DNA of 64,000 nucleotides from Flavobacterium sp. IB48 (GCF_016405855.1 NZ_JAEFCA010000001.1:1154840-1218839); one strand, 5' to 3'; positions 49,944 to 59,369 are shown, numbered from the stretch's first letter. Notes: generated by a model not told the origin, from the sequence alone. Translations and numbers: made by a program.

Positions 49944-50363
49944 TTACGATTCTATTAAAGCTTTTAAGCCTTGTAAAATCGGATTCTCTTCGCCTTGCGG
50001 TTCTTCTTGAACTGCGCCTGGACGATTATCTTCTTGAATTATTTCAAGTTTTGTTTTCTGATTTTCTTCAGTCAAAACATAATTCATTATAAAATAATTC
50101 TCCGGTTTATCTTCTAAACCAGGTCTTGGAAAAAACAGAGAGTATTTGATTTTCTGATTTGGAACAACTTCTAAAACTGTTCCCCATTGTTCAAAAACTT
50201 GACCATCCCATTCATTTCTAAATCTGATTTCGCTTCCAGTTTTCCAAGTCGTAAGCAAATCGCTTCCGTATTGCCATTGTTTGACTAATTCTGGTTGTGT
50301 TAATGCATTCCATACTTTTTCAACTGATGCATTTAAAGCGATTGTAGAAATATTTGTTGCCAT
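49944..50363 (-). CDS. SRPBCC (START/AHSA1-like) domain protein
   Basis: The 139-residue protein has the AHSA1-type opening (STIALNASVEKVWNALTQPE) and the KQWQYGSDLLTTWKTGSEIRF motif. These small hydrophobic-pocket proteins bind lipids, metabolites or polyketides, or act as stress-linked chaperones. Substrate unknown. A TPR gene starts right upstream (3 bp gap), suggesting co-transcription. Confidence 0.87.
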   Translation of the reverse strand: MATNISTIALNASVEKVWNALTQPELVKQWQYGSDLLTTWKTGSEIRFRNEWDGQVFEQWGTVLEVVPNQKIKYSLFFPRPGLEDKPENYFIMNYVLTEENQKTKLEIIQEDNRPGAVQEEPQGEENPILQGLKALIES

Positions 50364-50365
50364 GT

Positions 50366-51235
50366 TTATTCTATTTTAACGTTGTTTTTCTCAGCGATTT
50401 TTTTGAATAAATCTTCTTTGTTTTCCGATTTCATTTTCTGATAAATAACACCAAGGAGTTGTTCAGAATCTTTCGCATATTCAGAATTTTCGTTGGTATA
50501 AATGATATGTGCAATAAAAATATTATCTAATGCTTTTTCATCGTCTTTGAGCATGAAATAGTTTTTTCCGGCACCAAAATAACCTTCGGCGTTGTCTGGA
50601 TGATATTGAATTAGTTTTTCGTAATAACCGATCGCGGTTTTAAAATCAGATTTTAAAGTATAAACAACTCCAATGTTCATTAAAGCAAAATTTCCTTCGG
50701 GATAAATCTCTAGTGATTTTTTGTAATATTTAATGGCATTATCATAATCGTTTAACTGTCTATAAGAAACAGCAATATCATCAAGTGCAAGAACAAAGTT
50801 TGGATCTGATTTTAAAGCCAGCTGAAAGCTCTCAACAGCCATTTTATAGTTGTTCTGACGCATAAAATCTTTTGCAATTATATAAGAGTTCTGTGCGTTT
50901 TTGTCTTTTGATTCACTATAGAAAATATTGTCTTTGTTTTCTATTACTTCTGGAACTAAGTTTGGACATTTTTTTGAAATGATACCTTGAACTCTCAGAA
51001 TCATGCCTTGAATGCCCTCAACTGTATTGATAGATTCTCTCACTTTTGGATCTTTATCTGTCAGAATCAGTTCGCCCATTGGTTTAGTTAGACAGTCCCT
51101 AAAAACATCTTCAGTAATTTTTGAACTTTTTTCTAAACACTCACATGCTTTTGCTGCTATTTTTTCTTCAACGTTTTGTGCATTAAGTGCTAGAAAGCTG
51201 TTGAAAGTCAAGAACAACACGAAGTTTTTTTTCAT
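50366..51235 (-). CDS. TPR-repeat protein, secreted
   Basis: The 289-residue protein has a signal peptide (MKKNFVLFLTFNSFLALNAQ) and at least four TPRs in the second half (MAVESFQLALKSDPNFVLAL; NAIKYYKKSLEIYPEGNFAL; TAIGYYEKLIQYHPDNAEGY). The first half has three Cys-containing helices (KACECLEKSSKIT, DVFRDCL, SKKCPNL). Function unknown, typical of periplasmic TPR proteins of this phylum. Confidence 0.86.
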   Translation of the reverse strand: MKKNFVLFLTFNSFLALNAQNVEEKIAAKACECLEKSSKITEDVFRDCLTKPMGELILTDKDPKVRESINTVEGIQGMILRVQGIISKKCPNLVPEVIENKDNIFYSESKDKNAQNSYIIAKDFMRQNNYKMAVESFQLALKSDPNFVLALDDIAVSYRQLNDYDNAIKYYKKSLEIYPEGNFALMNIGVVYTLKSDFKTAIGYYEKLIQYHPDNAEGYFGAGKNYFMLKDDEKALDNIFIAHIIYTNENSEYAKDSEQLLGVIYQKMKSENKEDLFKKIAEKNNVKIE

Positions 51236-51265
51236 TTTAAATGATTTTGGGTTAGTCCAATTTCC

Positions 51266-53659
51266 TTATTCTGGTTTAACAACTACAGGTTTCAAACTAT
51301 CTTTACTTACAGCCAAACTATCTACAGGCACAACAGGGGCAATTGGTTTTACTGGTGGCGTGTATCTTTTGATTTTTTGCTGTATTAATACTGCGTCATT
51401 TAAAACGAATGGCGTTGGCATCATCCAATCATTTCTTGGTTTAACATTTAATAGCGGATTGCTCATTAAATCGAACGAACTCTCGATTAAATCCATATCA
51501 AAAATAGATGATTTATTGATGTAGAATTCCATTTCAAGCGGTTCGTTGCCTACAACATAATAACATAAAATTTTACTGTCTTCTCTTTGCAGACGGTTTC
51601 CTTTTTCGCCAGAAGTTGTCACTCCGTTTGCTTTAAAGTTAAAAAATGTCATTTTTGGATTAGCATAAATGTCATAACGATTTACTTTTCTGTTTGGAGT
51701 AATTTTGATTTTCAGATATCTATTATTTCCAATTACGCTGTCTCTTAAAAATTGAATTGTCGGTTTTGGCACTTCAACAACTGGAGCAATTGTGCTATAA
51801 GTAAACGTTGTATTGTATTTACTTGCCAGCGGAAGCGTATTTAACCCAACTGCTTTTTGATTTTTCTCGCCTAAATACGATTTAGTCCATTCGTCTAAAT
51901 TTGTGTCATAAGTGGTCCAAACAGCAGAATTGTTATCGGCATTGTAAACATATAACAAGCTGTTTGATTTGGCTTTTCCGTATTCGTAGCCAGAATTGTA
52001 TCCTGCGTAAATGAAGAATGCGATAGAAGCAAGGAAGAAAACAACGATCCAAGCTCCTTTTTTAGCAAAAGCTCCAAATATCGGAAGCAATAATCCGAAT
52101 AGCAAAACGGTTAAAACGGCACTACCATATAATATTTTAAGTCCTAAACCAATCGGAAACATTACAATAAAAGGCGCAATAATTGCTAGGGCAGGAATAG
52201 AGAATATTAAATTCAATCCTAAACTATAGTGCTGTGTAAAGACAAAGATTCCGAATAATAAAATTCCGAAATATACAGGAATGATTAAAAAGCCTGCACC
52301 AGTTAAGCTGTTGGCTAAAAAAGCATTAATGATAATCCAAAGCAATAAAGGCGCCACAAAATGGTTCATGGTAATTTTAGCTTCAGAGAAATGATGATAG
52401 AAAGCAAAACAAATAGCAATGCTCAAAGTAACAAAAGCACCAATATAGGCATGCCCGTTATAGGTAAATCCGTTTAGAAGATCAGAATATTGCGGATAAA
52501 TTTCAAGAAGAAGTTTCCATCCTAAAAAGGTTACTAATCCTGCAATTATAATAGATCCTAGAAGCGGAACAAACCCTTTGAAAATTTCTGTGAAAGTGAT
52601 GATTCTTTTTGCTTTTCCAACAAAAATGAAAACAATCAACAAACCTAGAGCAATAAGTGTCATTGGCATTACCCAAGTAAACGGATAACTAATGAATGTA
52701 AAAGGAACATTGAAATAAACATTATCTTCTGTAGACTCCGTTTGGTTTAAATCAATATTGGTGAAGTATTTCAGCAAAGGCATGATGTAAGTGCCTTGAT
52801 GCGCTAATGTAGTTTTGTTTAGATGCTGAACATCATCTTGTTGCGTGTGATAGTTGAAATGACCATCGATAAAAGCAAAATTGAAACCTTGAATGTTTCC
52901 TTGTTCTCTAAAGACAGTTAGATCAGTGTCGTTAGGAAGCATTTTGTAAATACTATACATCAAAGAATTTGAGACTGGGTAAGAAGGTTTTGCTTTAGTA
53001 AATTCTTTAACTAGCGCTTGGTTTCCTTTATTGGTTTCCATTAGCATGTAGCTTGGCCCAGAACTTCCTCTTGCTTCAAAATTTAAAACCAAACCAACAT
53101 CTTTTGCCCAAGGATGCTTGTTTACGAATAAAGCTGCTCCGTTTAACCCTAATTCTTCTGCATCAGAAAATAAGATGATAATATCGTTCTTTTGAGGATG
53201 TTTTGAATATAAAAAGGCACGTACACCTTCTAAAATTGTTGCAACGCCAGAAGCATCATCGCTTGCTCCTTTTGAAAAAGAGTGAGGTGCACTGTCATAA
53301 TGAGAAAGAAGTAAAAGTGCTTTTGTATTGTTTGTTCCTTTAATTCGAGCCAAAATATTTTTGGACTTTACCAAAAGACCTTTATCATTTAGAGTAAAAC
53401 CTTCCTGAACACTTGTTTCTAAACCTATTCTGTTTAATTCAAGCTTAAGATAATTAGCAACTAGTTCGTGATTGGTAGATCCGACATAGTGCGGTTTCTG
53501 CGCAATAATTTCAACCTGATTTAAGGCTCTTTCGGTCGAAAATTCGGCCAGCGCTTCGTCATCTTTCGAAATTCCTTGCGGCATCATCGTGGCATATATA
53601 ATACCGAGTAAAGCTAAAACGCAGACTATGGCGAGAATTGAGGTGGGGTTTTTTCTCAT
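51266..53659 (-). CDS. M28-family membrane metallopeptidase
   Basis: The 797-residue protein has an N-terminal TM helix, an M28 (aminopeptidase Y-like) peptidase domain at about 95-320 with LLLSHYDS (His, Asp), SKGASDDASGVATILEG (Asp bridging) and FSDAEELGLNG (Glu), then about eight hydrophobic segments, and a soluble C-terminal beta-rich part ending in a Pro/Val-rich tail. This layout is like FXNA/ERMP1-type M28 proteins. Zinc-dependent exopeptidase; exact substrate unknown. The stop lies 30 bp before the TPR start. Confidence 0.88.
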   Translation of the reverse strand: MRKNPTSILAIVCVLALLGIIYATMMPQGISKDDEALAEFSTERALNQVEIIAQKPHYVGSTNHELVANYLKLELNRIGLETSVQEGFTLNDKGLLVKSKNILARIKGTNNTKALLLLSHYDSAPHSFSKGASDDASGVATILEGVRAFLYSKHPQKNDIIILFSDAEELGLNGAALFVNKHPWAKDVGLVLNFEARGSSGPSYMLMETNKGNQALVKEFTKAKPSYPVSNSLMYSIYKMLPNDTDLTVFREQGNIQGFNFAFIDGHFNYHTQQDDVQHLNKTTLAHQGTYIMPLLKYFTNIDLNQTESTEDNVYFNVPFTFISYPFTWVMPMTLIALGLLIVFIFVGKAKRIITFTEIFKGFVPLLGSIIIAGLVTFLGWKLLLEIYPQYSDLLNGFTYNGHAYIGAFVTLSIAICFAFYHHFSEAKITMNHFVAPLLLWIIINAFLANSLTGAGFLIIPVYFGILLFGIFVFTQHYSLGLNLIFSIPALAIIAPFIVMFPIGLGLKILYGSAVLTVLLFGLLLPIFGAFAKKGAWIVVFFLASIAFFIYAGYNSGYEYGKAKSNSLLYVYNADNNSAVWTTYDTNLDEWTKSYLGEKNQKAVGLNTLPLASKYNTTFTYSTIAPVVEVPKPTIQFLRDSVIGNNRYLKIKITPNRKVNRYDIYANPKMTFFNFKANGVTTSGEKGNRLQREDSKILCYYVVGNEPLEMEFYINKSSIFDMDLIESSFDLMSNPLLNVKPRNDWMMPTPFVLNDAVLIQQKIKRYTPPVKPIAPVVPVDSLAVSKDSLKPVVVKPE

Positions 53660-53674
53660 GGTGAATAATACTAA

Positions 53675-54022
53675 CTATATTTCTTTTTTAACAAGCATAA
53701 AATAATCATTGTCCAAGGAACGATAGCCTTGATCGTACAAGAAATAATATGTATTTCCTGTCTTGGTTTGTAAAATGTTTGTAAAGAACTCAAAATCAAA
53801 GCCTTTTGTTAATAATTTGTCTCGAGAAGCTTTCGATTTTCCGTCTACATTTAACTCTGCCAAAATACGGTAATTTTTGCGTAACTTGTTGTTTATATTT
53901 CGCATGAAATTTGTACTATCTTTATTTATTTTGTTATTGTACGCATTTCTACAACTATCGGAACAGAATTTCTTGTCTTCGCGACCGAAAATTTTGGCTG
54001 AGCATTCGAGGCATGTTTTCAT
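53675..54022 (-). CDS. Small zinc-ribbon protein
   Basis: The 115-residue protein begins with C4-L-E-C7 ... C20-S-D-S-C24 (MKTCLECSAKIFGREDKKFC then SDSCRNAYNN), a DUF2116-type zinc ribbon, followed by a basic helical region and an aromatic C-terminus (TYYFLYDQGYRSLDNDYFML). Its start overlaps the end of the GNAT-nitrilase gene by 4 bp (ATGA), implying translational coupling. Function unknown. Confidence 0.8.
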   Translation of the reverse strand: MKTCLECSAKIFGREDKKFCSDSCRNAYNNKINKDSTNFMRNINNKLRKNYRILAELNVDGKSKASRDKLLTKGFDFEFFTNILQTKTGNTYYFLYDQGYRSLDNDYFMLVKKEI

Positions 54023-55548
54023 GAATTCAATTTTTTAATTTCGTAAAGGTCAGATCTACGGTCTTTTAATGTTTTTACACTTCCATGTTCGTGAAGCTCT
54101 TTTAATAAATTCAAATCAACATCGACAATTAAAGTCATTTCTGTGTTTGGAGTAGCTTCTGCTTTGATTCCGTTACTTGGAAAAGCAAAATCTGATGGCG
54201 TAAATACAGAAGACTGTGCATATTGTATATCCATATTATTTACTTTCGGAAGATTTCCAACGCAACCTGCTATGGCTACATAACACTCATTTTCTATAGC
54301 ACGCGCTTGCGAACAATGTTTTACACGAGTATAACCGTTTTGAGTATCGGTTAAAAATGGCACAAACAAAATATCCATTCCTTCATCGGCTAAAAGTCTC
54401 GAAAGTTCAGGAAACTCGACATCATAGCAAATTAAAATTCCGATTTTACCACAATCGGTATCAAAGGTTTTAAATTGAGATCCGCCTTTCATTCCCCAAT
54501 GAATAACTTCATTTGGTGTAATATGAATTTTGGTATACATTTCTGAAGTTCCGTCTCTTTTGCATAAGAAACCAACATTGTAAAGATTTCCGCCTTCTAA
54601 ATAAGGCATACTTCCTGTAATAATATTGATATTGTACGAAATGGCAAATTCCTGAAAACGCTTTCTAATAGGATCAGAGTGGCGGGCAAGTTCACGAATG
54701 GCTTCTGCCTCAGACAGATGATTATAATCGGCCATTAATGGCGCAATAAACAATTCTGGAAACAAAGCAAAATCAGAGCCATAACCCGAAACGGCATCAA
54801 TAAAAAATTCTGCTTGTTCAAAAAGTGCTTCAACATTATTAAGCGGACGCATTTGCCACTGAATTAATCCTAAACGGATAATGTTTTTCTTTAAATTAAT
54901 CAGTTTCGGACTATCATCATAGTAAATATTATTCCATTCCAATAGAACCGCAAATTCTTTCGATTCTTCGTCACCTTCCAGATAATTCTTGATGATTCTC
55001 AAAACATGAAAATCGTTGCTTAACTGAAAAGAAAGAACTGGATCGTACAATTCTTTGGTACGCACTTTTTCGATATACGTTTTTGGAGACATCTTTTTGG
55101 CATGTTCTCTATAGTTCGGAATTCTCCCTGCAAAGACAATCGCCTTGAGGTTCAATTGTTCGCAAAGTTCCTTTCTTGCATCATACAAACGGCGCCCTAA
55201 ACGCAAGCCTCTATAATTGGGGTGAATAAAAACATCTATGCCGTATAAAATTTCAGCATTTGGATTGTGGGTCGAAAAGGTATAATCGCCACTAATTTGC
55301 TGATAATTATGTCTTTTTTCTACTAATTTTTCGTCAACAATAAGAGATAGGGCAGAGCCAACAACTTTTCCGTCAACCAAAATCACCAGCTGTCCTTCTG
55401 GAAAAATTGAAAGAAGTCTTTCTATATCCTCAGATCTCCAATAAGAATCTGCCATTTCTGGATACGACTCAATCATTGATTTCTTTAATTGTTTATAGTC
55501 TTCTATTTCAAGATTTCTTAACTCTACTTTTTTAATTTTTGCTTGCAT
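54019..55548 (-). CDS. GNAT acetyltransferase fused to a carbon-nitrogen hydrolase
   Basis: The 509-residue protein has an N-terminal GNAT domain (about 5-210; IDVFIHPNYRGLRLGRRLYD acetyl-CoA site) and a C-terminal nitrilase-type domain (about 225-500) with the Glu-Lys-Cys triad: FPELFIAPLM (E), MYTKIHITPNE (K), ILICYDVEFPELSRLL (C). Such GNAT-nitrilase fusions are known in several phyla. It probably couples acetyl transfer with amide hydrolysis; the substrate is unknown. Confidence 0.88.
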   Translation of the reverse strand: MQAKIKKVELRNLEIEDYKQLKKSMIESYPEMADSYWRSEDIERLLSIFPEGQLVILVDGKVVGSALSLIVDEKLVEKRHNYQQISGDYTFSTHNPNAEILYGIDVFIHPNYRGLRLGRRLYDARKELCEQLNLKAIVFAGRIPNYREHAKKMSPKTYIEKVRTKELYDPVLSFQLSNDFHVLRIIKNYLEGDEESKEFAVLLEWNNIYYDDSPKLINLKKNIIRLGLIQWQMRPLNNVEALFEQAEFFIDAVSGYGSDFALFPELFIAPLMADYNHLSEAEAIRELARHSDPIRKRFQEFAISYNINIITGSMPYLEGGNLYNVGFLCKRDGTSEMYTKIHITPNEVIHWGMKGGSQFKTFDTDCGKIGILICYDVEFPELSRLLADEGMDILFVPFLTDTQNGYTRVKHCSQARAIENECYVAIAGCVGNLPKVNNMDIQYAQSSVFTPSDFAFPSNGIKAEATPNTEMTLIVDVDLNLLKELHEHGSVKTLKDRRSDLYEIKKLNS

Positions 55549-55611
55549 ATCGTAAGATTTATCTCAAATATACAAAAAACAAATTCCATTTACAAACGCT
55601 TACAAATAGTT

Positions 55612-55644
55612 ACAGTCGATAGTAAATAGTTAACAACCGACTGT
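55612..55644. promoter_or_regulatory. Inverted repeat upstream of ssb
   Basis: ACAGTCG (55612-55618) pairs with CGACTGT (55638-55644). It lies 82 bp before the ssb start and could be a regulator site; a damage-response link is not shown. Confidence 0.35.
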
Positions 55645-55725
55645 CAATGTTGAGGTTTGGCATCTTTGCAGTGTTGAATTCAATAAACAATTCAATTTAA
55701 TAATAACATTAAAACAGTATACGCC

Positions 55726-56058
55726 ATGAGTGCAATTAGAAACAAAGTACAATTAATCGGGAATGTTGGTAATGACCCAGAAATTAAAACATTAGAAAGC
55801 GGTAGAAAACTTGCGCATCTTACAATCGCAACAAATGAGATTTATAGAAATGATAAAGGCGAAAAAGTAGAGCAAACCGAATGGCATCGCATAACTGCTT
55901 GGGGGAAAACAGCGGAAATTATCGAAAAGTATGTTGTAAAAGGGAAAGAAATCGCTGTTGAAGGAAAACTAACGCACAGAAGCTACGATGACAAAAACGG
56001 CGAAAAACGTTATATAACGGAGGTTGTTATAGATGAAATTTTACTGTTGAGTAAATAA
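55726..56058 (+). CDS. ssb: Single-stranded DNA-binding protein
   Basis: The 110-residue protein is the OB fold of SSB (KVQLIGNVGNDPEIKTLESG; TEWHRITAWGKTAEIIEKYV; GKEIAVEGKLTHRSYDDKNG). It ends in VVIDEILLLSK and lacks the acidic C-terminal tail (DDDIPF type) that recruits partners in typical SSBs. It may therefore be an accessory SSB; the main SSB would be elsewhere. Confidence 0.9.
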   Translation: MSAIRNKVQLIGNVGNDPEIKTLESGRKLAHLTIATNEIYRNDKGEKVEQTEWHRITAWGKTAEIIEKYVVKGKEIAVEGKLTHRSYDDKNGEKRYITEVVIDEILLLSK

Positions 56059-56080
56059 TCTTTTTTGCGAAATAGTTAAG

Positions 56081-56108
56081 CCCGACAGGTTTTTAAAACC
56101 TGTCGGGT
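56081..56108. terminator. Bidirectional terminator CCCGACAGGTT
   Basis: CCCGACAGGTTT / AAACCTGTCGGG pairs over 12 bp; TTTT follows. It lies between convergent ssb and DUF2461 genes. Confidence 0.8.
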
Positions 56109-56132
56109 TTTATACTTTACGGAAAATTGTTT

Positions 56133-56825
56133 TTATAAAATTGAAACGCCATTAGCATCGGTTGTAAGTACTTCGCTCATGTAATCAAAGAAAGGTCGCA
56201 TGTTTTTGAAAGCATCCAAAGCTAATTCTAAAAATTGCGGACTCAATACTTCTTTGTCAGTAAAACGCTTTATAACCAAAAATTGTTTGTAGCGGAGTAA
56301 ATCTATAGCAGGGTGATCTACATCAAAACCTTTTGGTTTTGTTTTAAGCTGCTCGCCTTGCAAAGTTCCAAAATTGCTTTTAAAAGATTCTGAATTCAAT
56401 ATTTCCTGAAAGGTTTCGGGATCTTGAGCAAATTCTGTTCTTATTCGTTTTAAATCTGTTGCGTTTGGTCCCCAAAAACCACCTGCAAAAAAACTGTTTC
56501 CTTTTTCGAGATGAAAATAATAACCGCCGCGTCGTGCTGCAGTTGCACGTGTGTAACTTCCGCCCCAATAATGTTTAAAAGGTGTTTTATCTTTAGAAAA
56601 ACGAATATCGCGATAGATTCTATAAACGCTTTTTTTGCCAGAAGTATTTTCTAAAACATCAGTTTTGGAAAGCTCTTTTAGTAAAGCGCCTGCAAAGTTT
56701 TCAATATGATTAAGTTCTATTAAATATTGTGATTTATGCTGTTCGAACCAGGGTTTGTTGTTATTTTGTTTTAGCTCAACCAAAAAGTCAAGACTTGATT
56801 TCGGTATTGTAATATCGTTTTTCAT
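56133..56825 (-). CDS. DUF2461-family protein
   Basis: The 230-residue protein matches the DUF2461 (TIGR02453) family: SSLDFLVELKQNNNKPWFEQ at the start and YRIYRDIRFSKDKTPFKHYW. Its function is unknown in general; family is widespread in bacteria and fungi. Confidence 0.85.
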   Translation of the reverse strand: MKNDITIPKSSLDFLVELKQNNNKPWFEQHKSQYLIELNHIENFAGALLKELSKTDVLENTSGKKSVYRIYRDIRFSKDKTPFKHYWGGSYTRATAARRGGYYFHLEKGNSFFAGGFWGPNATDLKRIRTEFAQDPETFQEILNSESFKSNFGTLQGEQLKTKPKGFDVDHPAIDLLRYKQFLVIKRFTDKEVLSPQFLELALDAFKNMRPFFDYMSEVLTTDANGVSIL

Positions 56826-56868
56826 AATGGAGTTTAAGAATCGAGAAATGACTGCAATTTAAAACTAA

Positions 56869-56898
56869 AAAACCCAACAGAGAAATCTGATGGGTTTT
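56869..56898. terminator. Terminator 5' of the DUF2461 gene / after the miniprotein
   Basis: AAACCCAACAG / CTGATGGGTTTTT stem with one bulge and an 8-nt loop. It is downstream of the miniprotein gene, whose stop is at 56910. Confidence 0.7.
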
Positions 56899-56909
56899 TC
56901 TATATCGTG

Positions 56910-57095
56910 TTAAGCAGTTTTTTTGAATAAATCAAACATAGGACAGCGTGAGCAGCGTTTCTTTTCACTTTTCTTATACTTCTCGCAGCAAGAAGATTTA
57001 CAATTTTCGATCTTCTTAATTTTGTCAAGGATAACAGCGTTTTTCTTTTTCTTCTTATCCTTTTTTTTGTCCTTGTCTTTTTCTTTCTTGCTCAC
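56910..57095 (-). CDS. Lys- and Cys-rich miniprotein
   Basis: The 61-residue protein has a strongly basic N-terminus (MSKKEKDKDKKKDKKKKK) and a Cys-rich C-terminus, CKSSCCEKYKKSEKKRCSRC then PMFDLFKK, giving a four-to-six Cys cluster (C-x3-CC...C-x2-C). The order suggests a zinc or metal-binding knuckle with a nucleic-acid-binding tail. I do not recognise a named family. It starts in the region before ferritin but reads the same strand. Confidence 0.7.
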   Translation of the reverse strand: MSKKEKDKDKKKDKKKKKNAVILDKIKKIENCKSSCCEKYKKSEKKRCSRCPMFDLFKKTA

Positions 57096-57177
57096 TTTTT
57101 CCTCTGAATTTTAAAAACAGAGACAAATATAAACCAAAAAAGTTATTTTTAAATATTCTAAATAAACTTTAACTTTT

Positions 57178-57696
57178 TTATTTAGGATTGATAGCGATCG
57201 AACTAGTAACTGTTAATTGCTGAATATCACGATCAAACAAATAAAGTCCTCCTTTGTCCTCGCCAATCAAGTTGATTTTGTCCAAAATAGATTTAGCTGT
57301 TGCTTCTTCTTCGATTTGTTCAGAAACGTACCATTGCAAGAAATTATGAGTTGCATAATCTTTTTCTTCAAAAGTAATGTGTACTAATTCGTTGATAGAT
57401 TTTGAAACAAAAAGTTCGTGGTTATATAGTTCCTCAAACATTTCTTTAAAAGTAGAATATGTTATTTTAGGCGCTTTTAAATCTGTAACTTGAGCATGTC
57501 CGCCACGTTCATTTACATATTTTACCAATTTAAGCATATGTGCACGCTCTTCGTCTGATTGTGTGTACATAAATTGAGCAATTCCTTCCAATCCTTGTAC
57601 TTCTGCCCAACAAGCCATTGACAAGTAAGTTTGCGAAGATTCTGCTTCTATTCTGATTTGCTTGTTTAAAGCCGATTCAATATTTTTTGATAGCAT
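57178..57696 (-). CDS. Ferritin (bacterial non-heme, FtnA type)
   Basis: The 172-residue protein is a ferritin-like four-helix bundle (MLSKNIESALNKQIRIEAES; YLSMACWAEVQGLEGIAQFM), with ferroxidase ligands in EAESSQTYLSMA and ...SDEERAHMLKLVKYV. Probably a 24-mer for iron storage. A minus-strand TAATTTTA near its start is a poor match to the -7 consensus. Confidence 0.93.
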   Translation of the reverse strand: MLSKNIESALNKQIRIEAESSQTYLSMACWAEVQGLEGIAQFMYTQSDEERAHMLKLVKYVNERGGHAQVTDLKAPKITYSTFKEMFEELYNHELFVSKSINELVHITFEEKDYATHNFLQWYVSEQIEEEATAKSILDKINLIGEDKGGLYLFDRDIQQLTVTSSIAINPK

Positions 57697-57791
57697 AATA
57701 GGTGTCTTTTTTGTAAAATTAAGAAAAATTATTCATTTCATTTTTGCGAAAGCTCGAAAACATTAGACTTTTAGATCGATTTTCGTTGAAA

Positions 57792-59243
57792 TTAATAGGA
57801 ACTGATTTTCTCAAAAGTAGCGGGATTTGAAAATATCGATTTGCTTATGATTGAATTTCTATTGTTTTCTATCATAAAACCATCGGTAAATTTTCTCATA
57901 ATAAATTGCTTTGAAGCATCATCGTAATAGCTTAGAATGTAATAGTTCTTTAATTCTAGAGCATCGTACAATGTTATTTTTTTATTGAAATTCAAATAGT
58001 AAAACAAGTTCTCACTTGCCATTGGTTCTGATTGTTTGTCGCTTATGAAATCTAAATTTTCATTTAACATTGCATCAAAATAAACTATTTTATTTATTGA
58101 ATAATATTCGCGAACTCCAAACTCTTCGGGAGAATCAGATTTAAAATAGTAATCTAAAGATTCTCCAAAACCACTAAAAGTAATAAAACTGTTTTTTTTG
58201 TTTTTAATTACAGAAATACTAGGAGTAAGTCCGTCCAAATCTTTAAGAAATTTTGCAGTGTTTTTTAATTGCTGAGGTTTCTTGTTGTTAATCTGAAGAA
58301 AGAAAGGCGAGTTTTTAAAGGGAATAGTATCATTTTTTGAAAAGGAATACTTCTTAATGCTGTTTTTAGTATCAAAATCTTTTACTTCAAACAACAATTC
58401 GTCTTTATTTGCTGCAATTTGAAATAGCTTTTTATCATTATAAAATGAATTTACTGTTCTTAGCTGGCTTTTAGAAACAGAACGATCAAAAGTTCTTCCC
58501 TTCATAATACCAGTATTCAGGTTAACCTCAAAAACTTGTGTTTGTTCTAGACGATCATCAAATGTCAAAATGAGACGTCCATCAGCCAAATAGAATTTGC
58601 TTATTTGTGATGTGAGATTAGGAGGATTAAGTACTCCCGATTCTATTTTTTTAATTGGAAAGTATTTGAGGAGAGCATTGAAAGAAATATTTACATTCTG
58701 TTTGTTTTTAAAAGTAAAAGCAGAAAAATCAAGCTTTTTAATTTCACACTTTTGATTCTCAAATTTGTAAAGAAGCAGATGTTCAAGTTCTTTTTCTTTG
58801 GCAAGAATGTAAAAGGTATTATTCTCTTGAAAAAAATTTATAATGTACTCGTGATTTCTCGGAAAATCAAAATTTAAGGATTCTGATTTTTTTTGAGCTA
58901 GATTGTAAGTGGTAATGAGAATATTTTTATTATTTCCTGAAATCCAATATAACGTTGGTTTTTGTCCCGCACTAATAGTAGCGCCCAATAGGTTTCTATT
59001 TGCTTCTTTTTTTATTAAATCTGTAAATTGATTGGTTAGAAACAATGACTTATTGTATTTCAAAATATTTATGTTCTGATTGTCCCAAACAAAGGCATAA
59101 ATGTCTTTAGATTCTTTGTCTTCAATATTTAGAATTTGAGTTTTTTCCAGATTATTTAAAGATAATGGTAACGAATTTAAGACTGTTTGACTGAACAGAA
59201 CGCTTTTAGAAAATAATAGAGAAAGGAGTAGCAGTTTTTTCAT
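57792..59243 (-). CDS. Secreted protein, paralogue of 60680-62074
   Basis: The 483-residue protein has a signal peptide (MKKLLLLSLLFSKSVLFSQ) and no TM segment or lipobox. It is related along its length to the protein at 60680-62074: ILKYNKSLFLTNQF against ILKYNSALFLRDKF, PTLYWISGNNKNILI against PTLYWFSREEKSIIL, and the shared end LSYYDDASKQFIMRKFTDGF. The repeated strand-turn pattern suggests a beta-propeller-like fold. Function unknown. Confidence 0.78.
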   Translation of the reverse strand: MKKLLLLSLLFSKSVLFSQTVLNSLPLSLNNLEKTQILNIEDKESKDIYAFVWDNQNINILKYNKSLFLTNQFTDLIKKEANRNLLGATISAGQKPTLYWISGNNKNILITTYNLAQKKSESLNFDFPRNHEYIINFFQENNTFYILAKEKELEHLLLYKFENQKCEIKKLDFSAFTFKNKQNVNISFNALLKYFPIKKIESGVLNPPNLTSQISKFYLADGRLILTFDDRLEQTQVFEVNLNTGIMKGRTFDRSVSKSQLRTVNSFYNDKKLFQIAANKDELLFEVKDFDTKNSIKKYSFSKNDTIPFKNSPFFLQINNKKPQQLKNTAKFLKDLDGLTPSISVIKNKKNSFITFSGFGESLDYYFKSDSPEEFGVREYYSINKIVYFDAMLNENLDFISDKQSEPMASENLFYYLNFNKKITLYDALELKNYYILSYYDDASKQFIMRKFTDGFMIENNRNSIISKSIFSNPATFEKISSY

Positions 59244-59313
59244 AAATGAATTTTATCAAATTTTATTCCAAATTTTATGAGATATTTCTGCTGTTTTAAA
59301 TTTTGAAGCATAA

Positions 59314-59346
59314 AAAAGTCCTTAAGATTTTTTCTTAAGGACTTTT
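59314..59346. terminator. Terminator after the OmpA gene
   Basis: AAAAGTCCTTAAG / CTTAAGGACTTTT, perfect 13-bp stem, loop of 7. It lies between the OmpA stop (59370) and the paralogue start (59243). Confidence 0.8.
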
Positions 59347-59369
59347 GAATCAAGTCTTCTTAAAAGGAA

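Noticed and set aside
56923-57114. Plus-strand frame opposite the Lys/Cys-rich miniprotein
   Set aside because: Its Phe/Ser/Leu-rich product is the mirror of the Lys run; the minus-strand protein has the Cys pattern.
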